In this document: positions 24,277 to 33,273 of the stretch, in pieces
How the letters are laid out: the number at the start of each line of letters is the position of its first letter
Position numbering within the stretch: the stretch's first letter is position 1
Source of the DNA: Empedobacter falsenii
GTDB lineage: Bacteria > Bacteroidota > Bacteroidia > Flavobacteriales > Weeksellaceae
Direction of reading: 5' to 3'
Length of the DNA: 64,000 nucleotides
Assembly: GCF_019308355.1 (NCBI RefSeq)
Contig: NZ_JAAGKM010000013.1
Span: forward strand, 1 to 64,000
Position numbers and translations under genes: made by a program
The notes under the pieces: generated by a model
Databases searched by the model: none
What the model saw: only the letters and a program-made list of their open reading frames with translations
What the model was told of the DNA's origin: nothing

Positions 24277-26841
24277 ATGGCTATAAAAAACACACAGGAA
24301 ACACCAAAAACTCCTAAAAAACAAATCGTCAAAACAATTATAGGTATACTGTTTTTAGTAATCGGTTTATTACTATTAGCTTCGTTTATTTCTTATTTTT
24401 TTAATGGTTTTATGGATCAGAGCCAAATCTCTGATTTATTAGATAAAAGTCAAACCGCCGAAAATATTTTCGGGAAGTTTGGCGCATTATTAGGTGAAAC
24501 ATTCATTTTGCAAGGAATCGGAATTGTTTCATTTTTTGTCCCAGTCTTCTTTATTCTCTTAGGAGTTAAAGTTGCTACAAATTGGAAAAAAATTAAGCCT
24601 TTCACAACGCTTTATCAAAGCATTTTCTTCATGATTTGGTTGCCAATATTTTTTGGTTGTATTTTACCAACTCAACACATGTTTTCTGGCGTAATGGGAT
24701 TTGAAATTAATGATTTCCTAAATAGCTTTATTGGTAAATGGGGTGTAATTTTATTGCTTTTCGTTAGTTTATTGATTTATTGTGTCATTCATTTCCGAAT
24801 GACGTATCAATCTATCCAAGAAAAAATGGAAGAACGTGCGAAACAAAAAGAAATTGAGCGCATAGAAAAAGAGCAAGAAAAAATCAAGAGAGAACAGCTT
24901 GAATTAAGAAAACGTAAGGAAAAAGAAGAACAAGAAAAGATAAATAAATTCAATCAAGATGCTGAAAAGCAACAAGAAGATAGTTTATCGCAAGAATTAG
25001 AATTGATAGAACAACAAGAGAAAGAAGCAATTCAATCTCATAAAGTAAATCCAAACGAAGCATTTCATCAAGAATTTAAAATTAATCAACCAAAAGAGGA
25101 AGAAACAATCGAAGAAACTCCACTTAATATTACAGAATTAGTGGTTGAAGATTTGGCAGATGATGAGGAAGAAAATAATCAAGTAGATTTTTTATCAATT
25201 AATGATGAAGAAAATTTAGAAACAGAAATTCAACCAACTCAAAACTCTTCTGAAAATGGATTAGAATTAAAAGTTCAAAACGTTGATGAAGAAGAAGAAT
25301 TTGAAGCGACTTCTGCTCGATTGGTACAAGAGCAAGGTGAATACAATCAACGTTTAGATTTACCAAATTATCAATTTCCTCCTATTTCATTGTTAAAAAA
25401 ATATGACAACGGAAATACGTTAATTGATCAAAAAGAATTAGAAACGAACAAAAATAGAATTGTCGAAACCTTAGGAAATTACGGAATCGGAATCGATGAA
25501 ATTTCAGCAACAATCGGTCCTACAGTTACTTTGTATGAAATTGTACCAAAAGCTGGTGTTCGTATTTCTAAAATCAAAAATCTTGAGGACGATATTGCTT
25601 TAAGTTTGGCTGCGCTTGGTATCCGTATTATTGCGCCGATTCCTGGAAAAGGAACAATTGGTATCGAGGTTCCAAATTCTAATCCTTCGATGGTTTCTAT
25701 GCATTCGGTTATTGCCTCACAAAAGTTTCAAAATGCTGATATGGAATTGCCAATTGCTTTCGGAAAAACAATTACGAACGAAACCTTTGTTGCCGATTTA
25801 GCAAAAATGCCTCACTTGTTGATGGCTGGTGCAACTGGACAAGGTAAATCGGTTGGTTTGAATGCAATTATCGCTTCGTTAATCTATAAAAAACATCCAT
25901 CTGAATTAAAATTTGTGATGGTCGATCCGAAAAAAGTTGAGCTTACTTTATATTCAAAAATCGAGCGTCATTATTTAGCAAAATTACCAGATTCGGAAGA
26001 AGCAATTATCACAGATAATACAAAAGTAATTAACACGTTAAATTCACTTTGTATTGAAATGGATGATCGTTACGAATTATTGAAAAATGCTTTCGTTCGA
26101 AATATCAAAGAATATAACGCGAAGTTCAAACAACGTAAATTAAATCCAGAAGCTGGTCACAGATTCTTACCATATATTGTATTAATCGTGGATGAGTTTG
26201 CAGATTTGATTATGACAGCTGGTAAAGAAGTTGAATTACCGATTGCTCGTTTAGCTCAGTTGGCTCGTGCTGTTGGTATTCACTTGATTGTTGCAACTCA
26301 ACGTCCGTCTGTAAATGTGATTACAGGAACAATTAAAGCCAATTTCCCAGGACGTGTCGCTTTCCGTGTAACTTCAAAAATCGATTCGAGAACGATTTTA
26401 GATTCGCAAGGAGCCGATCAATTAATTGGTAAAGGTGATATGTTGTACACCACTGGAAACGAATTAATTCGCTTACAATGTGCGTTTGTTGATACACCAG
26501 AAGTCGATAAAATCACCGAATTTATTGGTGAACAACGTGGTTATCCAGATGCAATGCATTTACCAGAATATGTTGGTGAAGAAGGTGGATCTAATTTAGA
26601 TATTGATTTATCTGATCGTGATGTACTTTTTGAAGATGCTGCACGATTAATTGTAATGAATCAACAAGGTTCCGCGTCTTTATTACAACGAAAATTAAAA
26701 TTAGGATATAATCGCGCCGGACGATTAATTGATCAATTGGAAGCTGCTGGAATTGTTGGTCCTTTCGAAGGAAGTAAAGCAAGACAGGTATTGATACAAG
26801 ATGACATGAGTTTGGAACAGTTGTTGAATAATTTGAACTAA
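24277..26841 (+). CDS. ftsK: DNA translocase FtsK
   Basis: An 854-residue division-site motor that pumps DNA and activates XerCD at dif. Four hydrophobic segments (residues about 20-175) anchor it. A Glu/Gln-rich, partly coiled-coil linker (about 180-345) follows. The motor carries Walker A GATGQGKS (about 517-524), Walker B IVLIVDEFAD (about 636-645) and RQARAVGIH-like arginines (LAQLARAVGIHLIVATQRPSV). The gamma winged-helix domain (about 790-850; SLLQRKLKLGYNRAGRLIDQLEAAGIVGP) reads KOPS-like sites. It heads a block with lolA-like, lptF/G-like and ribB genes. Confidence 0.96.
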   Translation: MAIKNTQETPKTPKKQIVKTIIGILFLVIGLLLLASFISYFFNGFMDQSQISDLLDKSQTAENIFGKFGALLGETFILQGIGIVSFFVPVFFILLGVKVATNWKKIKPFTTLYQSIFFMIWLPIFFGCILPTQHMFSGVMGFEINDFLNSFIGKWGVILLLFVSLLIYCVIHFRMTYQSIQEKMEERAKQKEIERIEKEQEKIKREQLELRKRKEKEEQEKINKFNQDAEKQQEDSLSQELELIEQQEKEAIQSHKVNPNEAFHQEFKINQPKEEETIEETPLNITELVVEDLADDEEENNQVDFLSINDEENLETEIQPTQNSSENGLELKVQNVDEEEEFEATSARLVQEQGEYNQRLDLPNYQFPPISLLKKYDNGNTLIDQKELETNKNRIVETLGNYGIGIDEISATIGPTVTLYEIVPKAGVRISKIKNLEDDIALSLAALGIRIIAPIPGKGTIGIEVPNSNPSMVSMHSVIASQKFQNADMELPIAFGKTITNETFVADLAKMPHLLMAGATGQGKSVGLNAIIASLIYKKHPSELKFVMVDPKKVELTLYSKIERHYLAKLPDSEEAIITDNTKVINTLNSLCIEMDDRYELLKNAFVRNIKEYNAKFKQRKLNPEAGHRFLPYIVLIVDEFADLIMTAGKEVELPIARLAQLARAVGIHLIVATQRPSVNVITGTIKANFPGRVAFRVTSKIDSRTILDSQGADQLIGKGDMLYTTGNELIRLQCAFVDTPEVDKITEFIGEQRGYPDAMHLPEYVGEEGGSNLDIDLSDRDVLFEDAARLIVMNQQGSASLLQRKLKLGYNRAGRLIDQLEAAGIVGPFEGSKARQVLIQDDMSLEQLLNNLN

Positions 26842-26874
26842 AATTTATTAAAAACAGATAGAAAATTAAATTGT

Positions 26875-27504
26875 ATGAAAAAGATTATCTATTCTTTCAT
26901 ACTCTTATTAGTAGGGGTTGGAACATTAAACGCTCAATCAGCAAAACAAATCTTAGACAAAGTTTACGCTAAATATACCAACGCAAACTCGTATTACATC
27001 AAATTTGATTTTAGCCATAATGCAAATGGAAAATCAACAAGTCGTTCGGGAGAAGTTTTTGCAATGAAACAAAAATTTAACTTGAATGTAGGCGATATCA
27101 ACCAAATTTTCACAGGAACTAAATTATATACAATTGCAAAAGATGACAAAGAAGTAACTATTTCTGATGCATCTAACACAGATGATTTCTTAACACCAAC
27201 TAAAGTTTTGAACACGTATCGTACTGATTTCAGCTACGCCTTAACAGATAAAAAAACGGTTGGAGGAAAAACAATTCAGTATATAAAATTAACGCCAACT
27301 AAAACTTCTACAATCAAATATTCGGTTTTAGGAGTCAATACAGCGAATAATGAAATCTACGATTACAAGGAATATGGTAAAAATGGTGATACAACATCAA
27401 TCATTGTAAAAGATTACGTTCAAAATTTACTTATTCACAAAAGTTACTTTAACTTTGACCAAAAGAAATATAAGTCGCAAGGCTATATGATTACTCAATT
27501 ATAA
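26875..27504 (+). CDS. LolA-like outer membrane lipoprotein carrier
   Basis: A 209-residue periplasmic protein with a signal peptide ending TLNAQ. The segment AKQILDKVYAKYTNANSYYIKFDF is the typical start of the LolA fold, followed by a beta-sheet half-barrel (GEVFAMKQKFNLNVGDINQIFTGTKLYTI). LolA carries lipoproteins from the inner to the outer membrane. It starts 33 bases after ftsK and ends 3 bases before the LptF/G-like gene, so envelope biogenesis genes are cotranscribed with ftsK. Family placement is good; orthology to E. coli LolA is likely but not certain. Confidence 0.85.
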   Translation: MKKIIYSFILLLVGVGTLNAQSAKQILDKVYAKYTNANSYYIKFDFSHNANGKSTSRSGEVFAMKQKFNLNVGDINQIFTGTKLYTIAKDDKEVTISDASNTDDFLTPTKVLNTYRTDFSYALTDKKTVGGKTIQYIKLTPTKTSTIKYSVLGVNTANNEIYDYKEYGKNGDTTSIIVKDYVQNLLIHKSYFNFDQKKYKSQGYMITQL

Positions 27505-27507
27505 TCA

Positions 27508-28968
27508 ATGTTAAAAAAACTTGACTGGTATATAATCAAGACCTTTTTAGGTCCATTTTTTTTCATATTTAGTGTTCTATTTTTCATCTTTATCGTGCAA
27601 TTTGCATGGCAACAAATGGAAAAATTTGTTGGAAAAGGTTTAGAATGGTACACTATTACCGAATTACTTTTTTGGTTAGGAATTAACGTTATTCAGCTTG
27701 TATTACCGCTTACAATCCTTTTGGGGTCTATCATGACCATGGGAGGTTTTGGAGAACGATACGAATTAGCTGCAATGAAAGCGTCTGGAATTTCACTTAC
27801 CAGAATCCTTGCACCATTGTTTACGTTAGTTGCTTTAATGTCTGTCGGATTGTATTTTTTCGGGGACAAAGTAATGCCTTATTCCCAACAAAAAGCGCGA
27901 ACAATGTACTTCAATATCTTACAAACCAAACCAACGGTAAGTATGAAAGAAGGCGTTTTTATCGAAACCGTTCCAGGATTTCAGATGAAAATAAATAAAA
28001 TTTCGGGTGAAAATTCAGAAAAATTAGAAGATGTTTTTGTTCATCAAAATGCACCGTTTGGTGAAAATACGATGACAATTATTTCTAAAAGAGGAAATCT
28101 TGCGCCAGACAAAAACGATAATCATTATCTAAAAATGGAACTTTTTGATGGAATTGCTTATACCGATAATATCAAAAATAAAAACTTTGATCAACGCAAA
28201 CGTCAAGAAAATCAATATACTAAATTTGATACATTAAACTATTATATTGACATTTCGGATATTTTAAATTCTGGTAAAGACGAAGACCCAGGAAACTCTT
28301 ATAAATATTTGGACGGAAAAGGTTTAAGACATCTTATCGATTCATTAAATACAGATTATAAGAAGTATTACAAAGATTTGAAAACGAATATGTTTAATCA
28401 AAACTATTTCTATTCAATCAAAATAAAAGATATTGATACGGTAAAAACAAATATGATTTTTGACTTGAAAAAGCGAAATCGCCAAGAACAAGATCAAGTG
28501 CTTAATCAAGCTATACAAATGGTAAATCGTGATCAAGAAAATATGACGTTTTCTGAACAAGAAATTGTAAACAGAGAAAAATTATATTCAAAAGTAAATA
28601 TTCATTACCAACGAAATTTCTCGTATGCAGTAACGTGTATTATTTTCTTTTTGATTGGATCATCATTAGGTGCAATCGTAAAAAAAGGAGGAATCGGAAT
28701 GCCAGTTGTCATCTCAATTATCATTTTCGTTATTTATTTCATCCTTAATTTCTCTGCGGAAAATATGGCGAAAAACGGAAAATTAGATCCAACTTTTGCC
28801 GCTTGGGCAGCTAATATTATTGCGCTTCCGTTCTCTATTTTGTTTAGTTACAAAGCCAATCAAGATTCTGGATTATTTGACATCAGTATTTACGTTGATC
28901 CAATTGTAAGATACTTTAATAAGTTTAAGAAAACAAACAAAAACGAGGAGCATTCTCGTTATCAATAA
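27508..28968 (+). CDS. LptF/LptG-family permease (YjgP/YjgQ)
   Basis: A 486-residue inner membrane protein of the LPS export machine. Transmembrane spans cluster at the N-terminus (about residues 12-33, 52-75, 100-120) and the C-terminus (about 375-392, 400-420, 430-450), with a large periplasmic jellyroll domain between them. MKEGVFIETVPGFQMKINKIS marks the periplasmic domain. Such proteins pair with LptB and draw LPS out of the membrane. Only one of the LptF/LptG pair is here, so I leave the symbol blank. The periplasmic domain is longer than in E. coli, as I recall for Bacteroidota members. Confidence 0.9.
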   Translation: MLKKLDWYIIKTFLGPFFFIFSVLFFIFIVQFAWQQMEKFVGKGLEWYTITELLFWLGINVIQLVLPLTILLGSIMTMGGFGERYELAAMKASGISLTRILAPLFTLVALMSVGLYFFGDKVMPYSQQKARTMYFNILQTKPTVSMKEGVFIETVPGFQMKINKISGENSEKLEDVFVHQNAPFGENTMTIISKRGNLAPDKNDNHYLKMELFDGIAYTDNIKNKNFDQRKRQENQYTKFDTLNYYIDISDILNSGKDEDPGNSYKYLDGKGLRHLIDSLNTDYKKYYKDLKTNMFNQNYFYSIKIKDIDTVKTNMIFDLKKRNRQEQDQVLNQAIQMVNRDQENMTFSEQEIVNREKLYSKVNIHYQRNFSYAVTCIIFFLIGSSLGAIVKKGGIGMPVVISIIIFVIYFILNFSAENMAKNGKLDPTFAAWAANIIALPFSILFSYKANQDSGLFDISIYVDPIVRYFNKFKKTNKNEEHSRYQ

Positions 28969-28977
28969 CATAAAACA

Positions 28978-30102
28978 ATGGAAAATAGATCATCTCAATT
29001 AAACACAATTGAAGAAGCTTTAGAAGATTTAAAACAAGGAAAAGTTATCATTGTAGTTGACGATGAAGATCGTGAAAATGAAGGAGATTTCCTATGTATC
29101 GCCGAATTTGCAACGCCAGAAGTCATCAACTTTATGGTTACGCACGGACGCGGATTAGTTTGTACACCACTTACACAACAAAGATGTAAAGCATTAGGTT
29201 TAGATCTTATGGTTGGACACAATACTGCAATTTACGAAACTAATTTTACGGTTTCTGTGGATTTACAAGGTCACGGATGTACGACAGGAATTTCGGCTTC
29301 GGATCGTTCTAAAACTATTCAAGCTTTAATTGACGAAAATACAAATCCAGATGATTTAGGAAAACCAGGACATATTTTCCCTCTTATAGCAAAAGATGGT
29401 GGAGTTTTGGTTCGCATGGGACATACAGAAGCTGCTGTTGACTTAGCTCGCATGGCGGGACATTATCCTGCTGGATGTATTGTCGAAATCTTGAAAGAAG
29501 ATGGAGAAATGGCTCGTTTGCCAGAATTGTTAGAGATTGCGAAGAAATTTGATCTTAAAATTGTTTCGATTGAAGATTTGATTGCTTACCGATTAGAAAA
29601 TGAATCCTTGGTAAAACGTATCGAGCAATTTCCTGCAAAAACAAGATTCGGAGAATATGAATTAATCGCTTATCAACAAACAACAAATAATCAAGTTCAC
29701 TTCGCTTTGAAAAAAGGAAAATGGACAAAAGATGATGTAGTTCCAGTTCGTGTAAAATCGACAAATAGCTACTATGATTTGTTTAGCGCTTTACAAAACG
29801 GCGAAACACCATTGTTAGAAAAAACAATGAACATCATCAATGAAGAAGAAAAAGGTGTTGTAATTTTTATTAATAACATTCAAAGTTCTGAGTTGATTGA
29901 ACAAAAATTAGAGATTTTCAAAAGTTTTTCTGAAGGAAAATCTAAATCAGGTGTTTTACCAGCCGATGAAAAAGATCACGGAATTGGCTCTCAAATCATC
30001 AAAGATTTAGGCATCCAAAAAATGAATTTGATTACACGCACTTTAGAAGAACCACATACGACGCAATACGGTTTGGAAATTGTAAAATGCACTAAATTGT
30101 AA
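28978..30102 (+). CDS. ribB: 3,4-dihydroxy-2-butanone 4-phosphate synthase with degenerate GTP cyclohydrolase II domain
   Basis: A 374-residue riboflavin-pathway enzyme. The RibB domain (residues 1-205) turns ribulose 5-phosphate into the four-carbon unit: VIVVDDEDRENEGDF, HGRGLVCTPL, GCTTGISASDRSKTI, GHIFPL and GHTEAAVDLARMAG are all intact. The C-terminal part (206-374) aligns in position with GTP cyclohydrolase II but lacks the zinc triad C-X10-C-X-C; where RVHSEC..GD would stand it reads VRVKSTNSYYDLF. So GCH II activity should come from another gene. It is the last gene of the ftsK block, 9 bases after the permease. Confidence 0.92.
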   Translation: MENRSSQLNTIEEALEDLKQGKVIIVVDDEDRENEGDFLCIAEFATPEVINFMVTHGRGLVCTPLTQQRCKALGLDLMVGHNTAIYETNFTVSVDLQGHGCTTGISASDRSKTIQALIDENTNPDDLGKPGHIFPLIAKDGGVLVRMGHTEAAVDLARMAGHYPAGCIVEILKEDGEMARLPELLEIAKKFDLKIVSIEDLIAYRLENESLVKRIEQFPAKTRFGEYELIAYQQTTNNQVHFALKKGKWTKDDVVPVRVKSTNSYYDLFSALQNGETPLLEKTMNIINEEEKGVVIFINNIQSSELIEQKLEIFKSFSEGKSKSGVLPADEKDHGIGSQIIKDLGIQKMNLITRTLEEPHTTQYGLEIVKCTKL

Positions 30103-30124
30103 GAAATAATTCATCACAATATAC

Positions 30125-30159
30125 AAAAGCAGTTCTGAGAAGAGCTGCTTTTTTTTTTT
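30125..30159 (+). terminator. terminator of the ftsK - ribB block
   Basis: AAAAGCAG (30125-30132) and CTGCTTTT (30145-30152), followed by a long T run. Confidence 0.85.
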
Positions 30160-30211
30160 GAATCATTTTGTAACTTTTTGATTAAATTGACATCTCATAT
30201 AAAAACACAAT

Positions 30212-31525
30212 ATGCAAAATAAAACTTTAGCTTTAATATTTTTTATTCTTACGAGTATTTCATTTGGACAAAATTCAATAGCTAATAAAATTTACACTTC
30301 TGATATAGATAATTTCTGGATAGCTTTTGATAGTATTCAAACTACAAATAATTATTCACAAAAAATAAAATTCATTAATACTTTATACATTGATAAAGGG
30401 ACAAAAGGTTTAAAATCCTTTATGAAAGTAAGAGATTATAATGATACTCTTTATATTAAACTTATTGATAATTATCCTAAGTTTTGGAATTCTATTAGAC
30501 CTAATACACTTACCATAAAAAATAAAACAAAAGAATTAACTAAAGCTGTAAAAAAACTAAAAAAACTATATCCTGAGCTAAAAGAAGGAGAAATGTATTT
30601 TACAATTGGTGGCTTGCGTTCAGGTGGAACTTTATATGAAAATATGGTTTTAGTTGGTTCTGAAATCGCTACAGGAATTCCAAAAACAGATGTTTCAGAA
30701 TTTGAAAATGATTGGCTAAAAAATGTTTTTGCGAAGCAATCACTTGATAATATTATTTCACTAAATATTCATGAATATGTACACACACAACAAAAACCAA
30801 ATGAAAACAACTCATTATTACACCATACCCTAAAAGAAGGTTCGTGCGATTTTATTACAGAGCTTGTTTTAGGAGAACCAATTGAAAAACAATATATTTT
30901 TTATGGAAAACAGCACTTCGATGATTTGAAAAAACAATTTAAAGAAGAGATGTTTATAGATGATTTTTCAAATTGGTTATACAATGGAGGACAAAAGGGT
31001 GAAGCTGCTGATCTGGGATATTTTATTGGATATGAAATATGTAAATCATATTACAATCAAGCTAAAAATAAAAAACAAGCGATAAAAGATATTATTGAAC
31101 TGAATTATCAAGATGAAAAAGAAGTTGAAAATTTTCTAAGAAAATCTGGTTTTTACGAAGAAGGTTTTGATAAAGATCAATTAATAAAAGAATACGAAAA
31201 AAAACAACCTTATATCATAAAAATTGAGCCTTTCGAAAATGGTTCAACAAATATAGATTCATCTATCAAAGAATTTAAAATTATATTTTCTAAACCAATG
31301 AATCCAAAAGAATATTCAATAAGATTCTCAAAAAAAGGAAAAGAGTATAGTCCTAAGTTTACAAAAATCAATTTCTCTAATGATAACACTACATTCGTAA
31401 TAACTATGGAATTAACTCCAACTAAAGAATATGAATTTGTAATTTCAAATGGTTTCAAATCAGAAGATGGCTACCCATTAAAATTAGACAACAATGAATT
31501 AATTATTAATTTTAAAACTCAATAA
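30212..31525 (+). CDS. secreted zinc-metallopeptidase-like protein with C-terminal Ig-like domain
   Basis: A 437-residue exported protein (signal peptide ending ISFGQ). Residues 25-300 resemble predicted Zn-dependent proteases of the DUF2268 kind: an HEYVH zinc motif (His187, Glu188, His191) and a downstream Glu in LKEGSCDFITEL (about residue 209) as the likely third ligand. Residues 335-437 look like a bacterial Ig-like (Big_5) domain, with FSKPMNPKEYSIRF. Substrate is unknown. Codon use is more AT-rich than in its neighbours. It is a single gene between two terminators. Confidence 0.75.
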   Translation: MQNKTLALIFFILTSISFGQNSIANKIYTSDIDNFWIAFDSIQTTNNYSQKIKFINTLYIDKGTKGLKSFMKVRDYNDTLYIKLIDNYPKFWNSIRPNTLTIKNKTKELTKAVKKLKKLYPELKEGEMYFTIGGLRSGGTLYENMVLVGSEIATGIPKTDVSEFENDWLKNVFAKQSLDNIISLNIHEYVHTQQKPNENNSLLHHTLKEGSCDFITELVLGEPIEKQYIFYGKQHFDDLKKQFKEEMFIDDFSNWLYNGGQKGEAADLGYFIGYEICKSYYNQAKNKKQAIKDIIELNYQDEKEVENFLRKSGFYEEGFDKDQLIKEYEKKQPYIIKIEPFENGSTNIDSSIKEFKIIFSKPMNPKEYSIRFSKKGKEYSPKFTKINFSNDNTTFVITMELTPTKEYEFVISNGFKSEDGYPLKLDNNELIINFKTQ

Positions 31526-31530
31526 TACAA

Positions 31531-31561
31531 AAAAAGCTTCTCGAAATCGAGAAGCTTTCTT
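31531..31561. terminator. bidirectional terminator
   Basis: AAAAGCTTCTCGA, loop AA, TCGAGAAGCTTT, between the peptidase (+) and EamA (-) genes. Confidence 0.92.
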
Positions 31562-31581
31562 ATTAATAATCATCATAATAT

Positions 31582-32589
31582 TTAATGCGCATAATGTTTA
31601 CGAGAAACAAAATGCAGAATTTTTTGAACTAATTTCGTGTTTTTGTATAAATTCCAATTCATTAATAAAACACTGAACAAAATTACTGCCAAACCATAAA
31701 TCTGCAAATGAGTTACGACATCATCTGTAAAAAAATAACTCAATGCAACGGCTACAATAGGGTTTACATACGCATATGTAGAAACTTCTACAGCTGGACG
31801 ATATTGTAACAACCAAACGTAAGAACCAAAAGCAAGAATAGAGCCAAAAGTTGTTAAATAAACCATTGCCAACCAATCTTCTGTCACTACATTCGCAAAA
31901 TTGAAATTAGCATATTCTCCATTGAAGATTGCAACTGTATTAAACAAAACACCAGCAGTAATCATTTGCCAAGCCGTTTTGACCATGATGTTCAAATCTT
32001 CTTTTGGCTTTGTAACTTCTTTTTTCTGCTTTTCTGTTACATATTTTGAATACAAAGAACCTAACGTCCAAGCAATCGAACAAAAGATCAGAACAATCAA
32101 CCCAATCATATTTAAGAACTGCTGATCTGCATCTGCGTGCACAGTGATTGTTTGTTCATAGAATAACATCAAAACTCCAACAAAACCTAACAAAACACCT
32201 AAAATCGTAGGAATACTTGAAAAATTTTGTTTCCATTTCGGTTTATCTAACACAATAAACCAAATTGCTGCCGATGCTGCCATAATTGCAACAATTCCAC
32301 TTGGTAAAAATTGTTCGGACCAAATAATCCCAGCCATATCAATAAACAACAACATAAAACCTGTAAACATACATTGTTTCACTATTTGTTTATCCCACAG
32401 CTTGTAACCTTTCAATTTACAATATCCCATCAACATTGTGCTCGCCGCAATAAAGCGAAACGAACCCAAAATAAACGGACTAAAACCATGCAAAGCCTTA
32501 TCTATAAAAAAATAAGTTGATCCCCAAACTACATAAACCACGAAATACGCTGCAATAATCAGTCACTTACTTGGTTGATTCCCTTTCAT
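31582..32589 (-). pseudogene. EamA/DMT-family transporter with an in-frame TGA at codon 9
   Basis: A ten-span drug/metabolite transporter (two EamA repeats; YVVWGSTYFFIDKAL and later YLTTFGSILAFGSYVWLLQYRPAVEVSTYAYVNPIVAVAL). The natural start is the ATG at 32589, 14 bases after lrp: it reads MKGNQPSK, then TGA (32563-32565), then LIIAAYFVVYVVWG in the same frame. TGA probably replaced TGG (Trp). The remaining open frame of 319 residues needs a GTG at 32541 and would lose eight residues of span 1. It may be a recent pseudogene, a restart product or a sequencing error. Otherwise intact. The upstream lrp may control it. Confidence 0.75.
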
Positions 32590-32603
32590 TCAATCTCTAT
32601 TTT

Positions 32604-33080
32604 TTAAATCGTTGGTATAACGATATTTTGTTCTTCTTTTATTGTTTGTAAAACTATAGTTGTACGCGTAGAAGTGATTCCGCCAATTTTACTCAAATGT
32701 TTGCGCATCAATTCCACCAAACCTTCGTTATCAGAAGTTCTCACTTTGATTAGATAACCATCTTCTCCAGCAATATCATGAACCTCTAAAACTTCTGGAA
32801 TTTCGGCAAGTTGTCTTCCTACTGTTTCATCGCCGATAATATCTACGGTCTTGATAAACATATACGAAAGTAATTTTTGTCCAACTGCCACTGGATTTAT
32901 TTTTGCGTGATAAGCCAAAATAACTTGCTTATTTTCAAGCTTTTTCACACGTTCTAATATTCCAGAAGGTGCCATTCCCAATTCTCTTGCGATATCTGCA
33001 TTGTTAATGCGTGCATTATCTTGCATTAATCGCATGATTTTCAAATCAGTAGCATCTAAATTAAATTCTATCTTTTCCAT
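32604..33080 (-). CDS. Lrp/AsnC-family transcriptional regulator
   Basis: A 158-residue DNA-binding regulator. The ATG at 33080 gives MEKIEFNLDATDLKIMRLMQ, the standard start; a TTG at 33119 would read through the promoter. The helix-turn-helix (about residues 24-48, NADIARELGMAPSGILERVKKLE) is followed by the ligand-binding RAM domain (about 75-150; DIAGEDGYLIKVRTSDNEGL). Such proteins sense amino acids and often regulate a neighbouring exporter, here the EamA gene 14 bases downstream. A perfect palindrome inside its promoter suggests self-regulation. Confidence 0.93.
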   Translation of the reverse strand: MEKIEFNLDATDLKIMRLMQDNARINNADIARELGMAPSGILERVKKLENKQVILAYHAKINPVAVGQKLLSYMFIKTVDIIGDETVGRQLAEIPEVLEVHDIAGEDGYLIKVRTSDNEGLVELMRKHLSKIGGITSTRTTIVLQTIKEEQNIVIPTI

Positions 33081-33088
33081 TTCGACTG

Positions 33089-33120
33089 CAAAATTAAGAT
33101 TATTTTGAATAATATTCAAA
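33089..33120 (-). promoter_or_regulatory. lrp promoter, near-leaderless
   Basis: TTTG (complement of 33117-33120), 20 bases, then TAATTTTG (complement of 33089-33096). The -7 box ends 8 bases before the ATG at 33080. Confidence 0.65.
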
Positions 33121-33121
33121 A
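33103..33121. promoter_or_regulatory. perfect 9-1-9 palindrome, candidate Lrp operator
   Basis: TTTTGAATA-A-TATTCAAAA. It covers the -33 element and most of the spacer of the lrp promoter, the place expected for an autorepressor site. Confidence 0.6.
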
Positions 33122-33211
33122 AATATATTAAAAATTGTATCTTATTCTTGATATTATTTTAAACTGTAAATTAAATTCATTTTAAATTCCAGAAAAAACA
33201 TCTTTATTCAA

Positions 33212-33241
33212 AAGAAAAGGCTGCTCAAAATTGAGCAGCCT
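33212..33241 (-). terminator. terminator of rpsA
   Basis: AAAGGCTGCTCAA (33216-33228) pairs with TTGAGCAGCCTTT (33231-33243); on the minus strand a T-rich run follows. Confidence 0.88.
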
Positions 33242-33273
33242 TTCTATTATTTTAAAAAATTTCGGTTAGAGAA

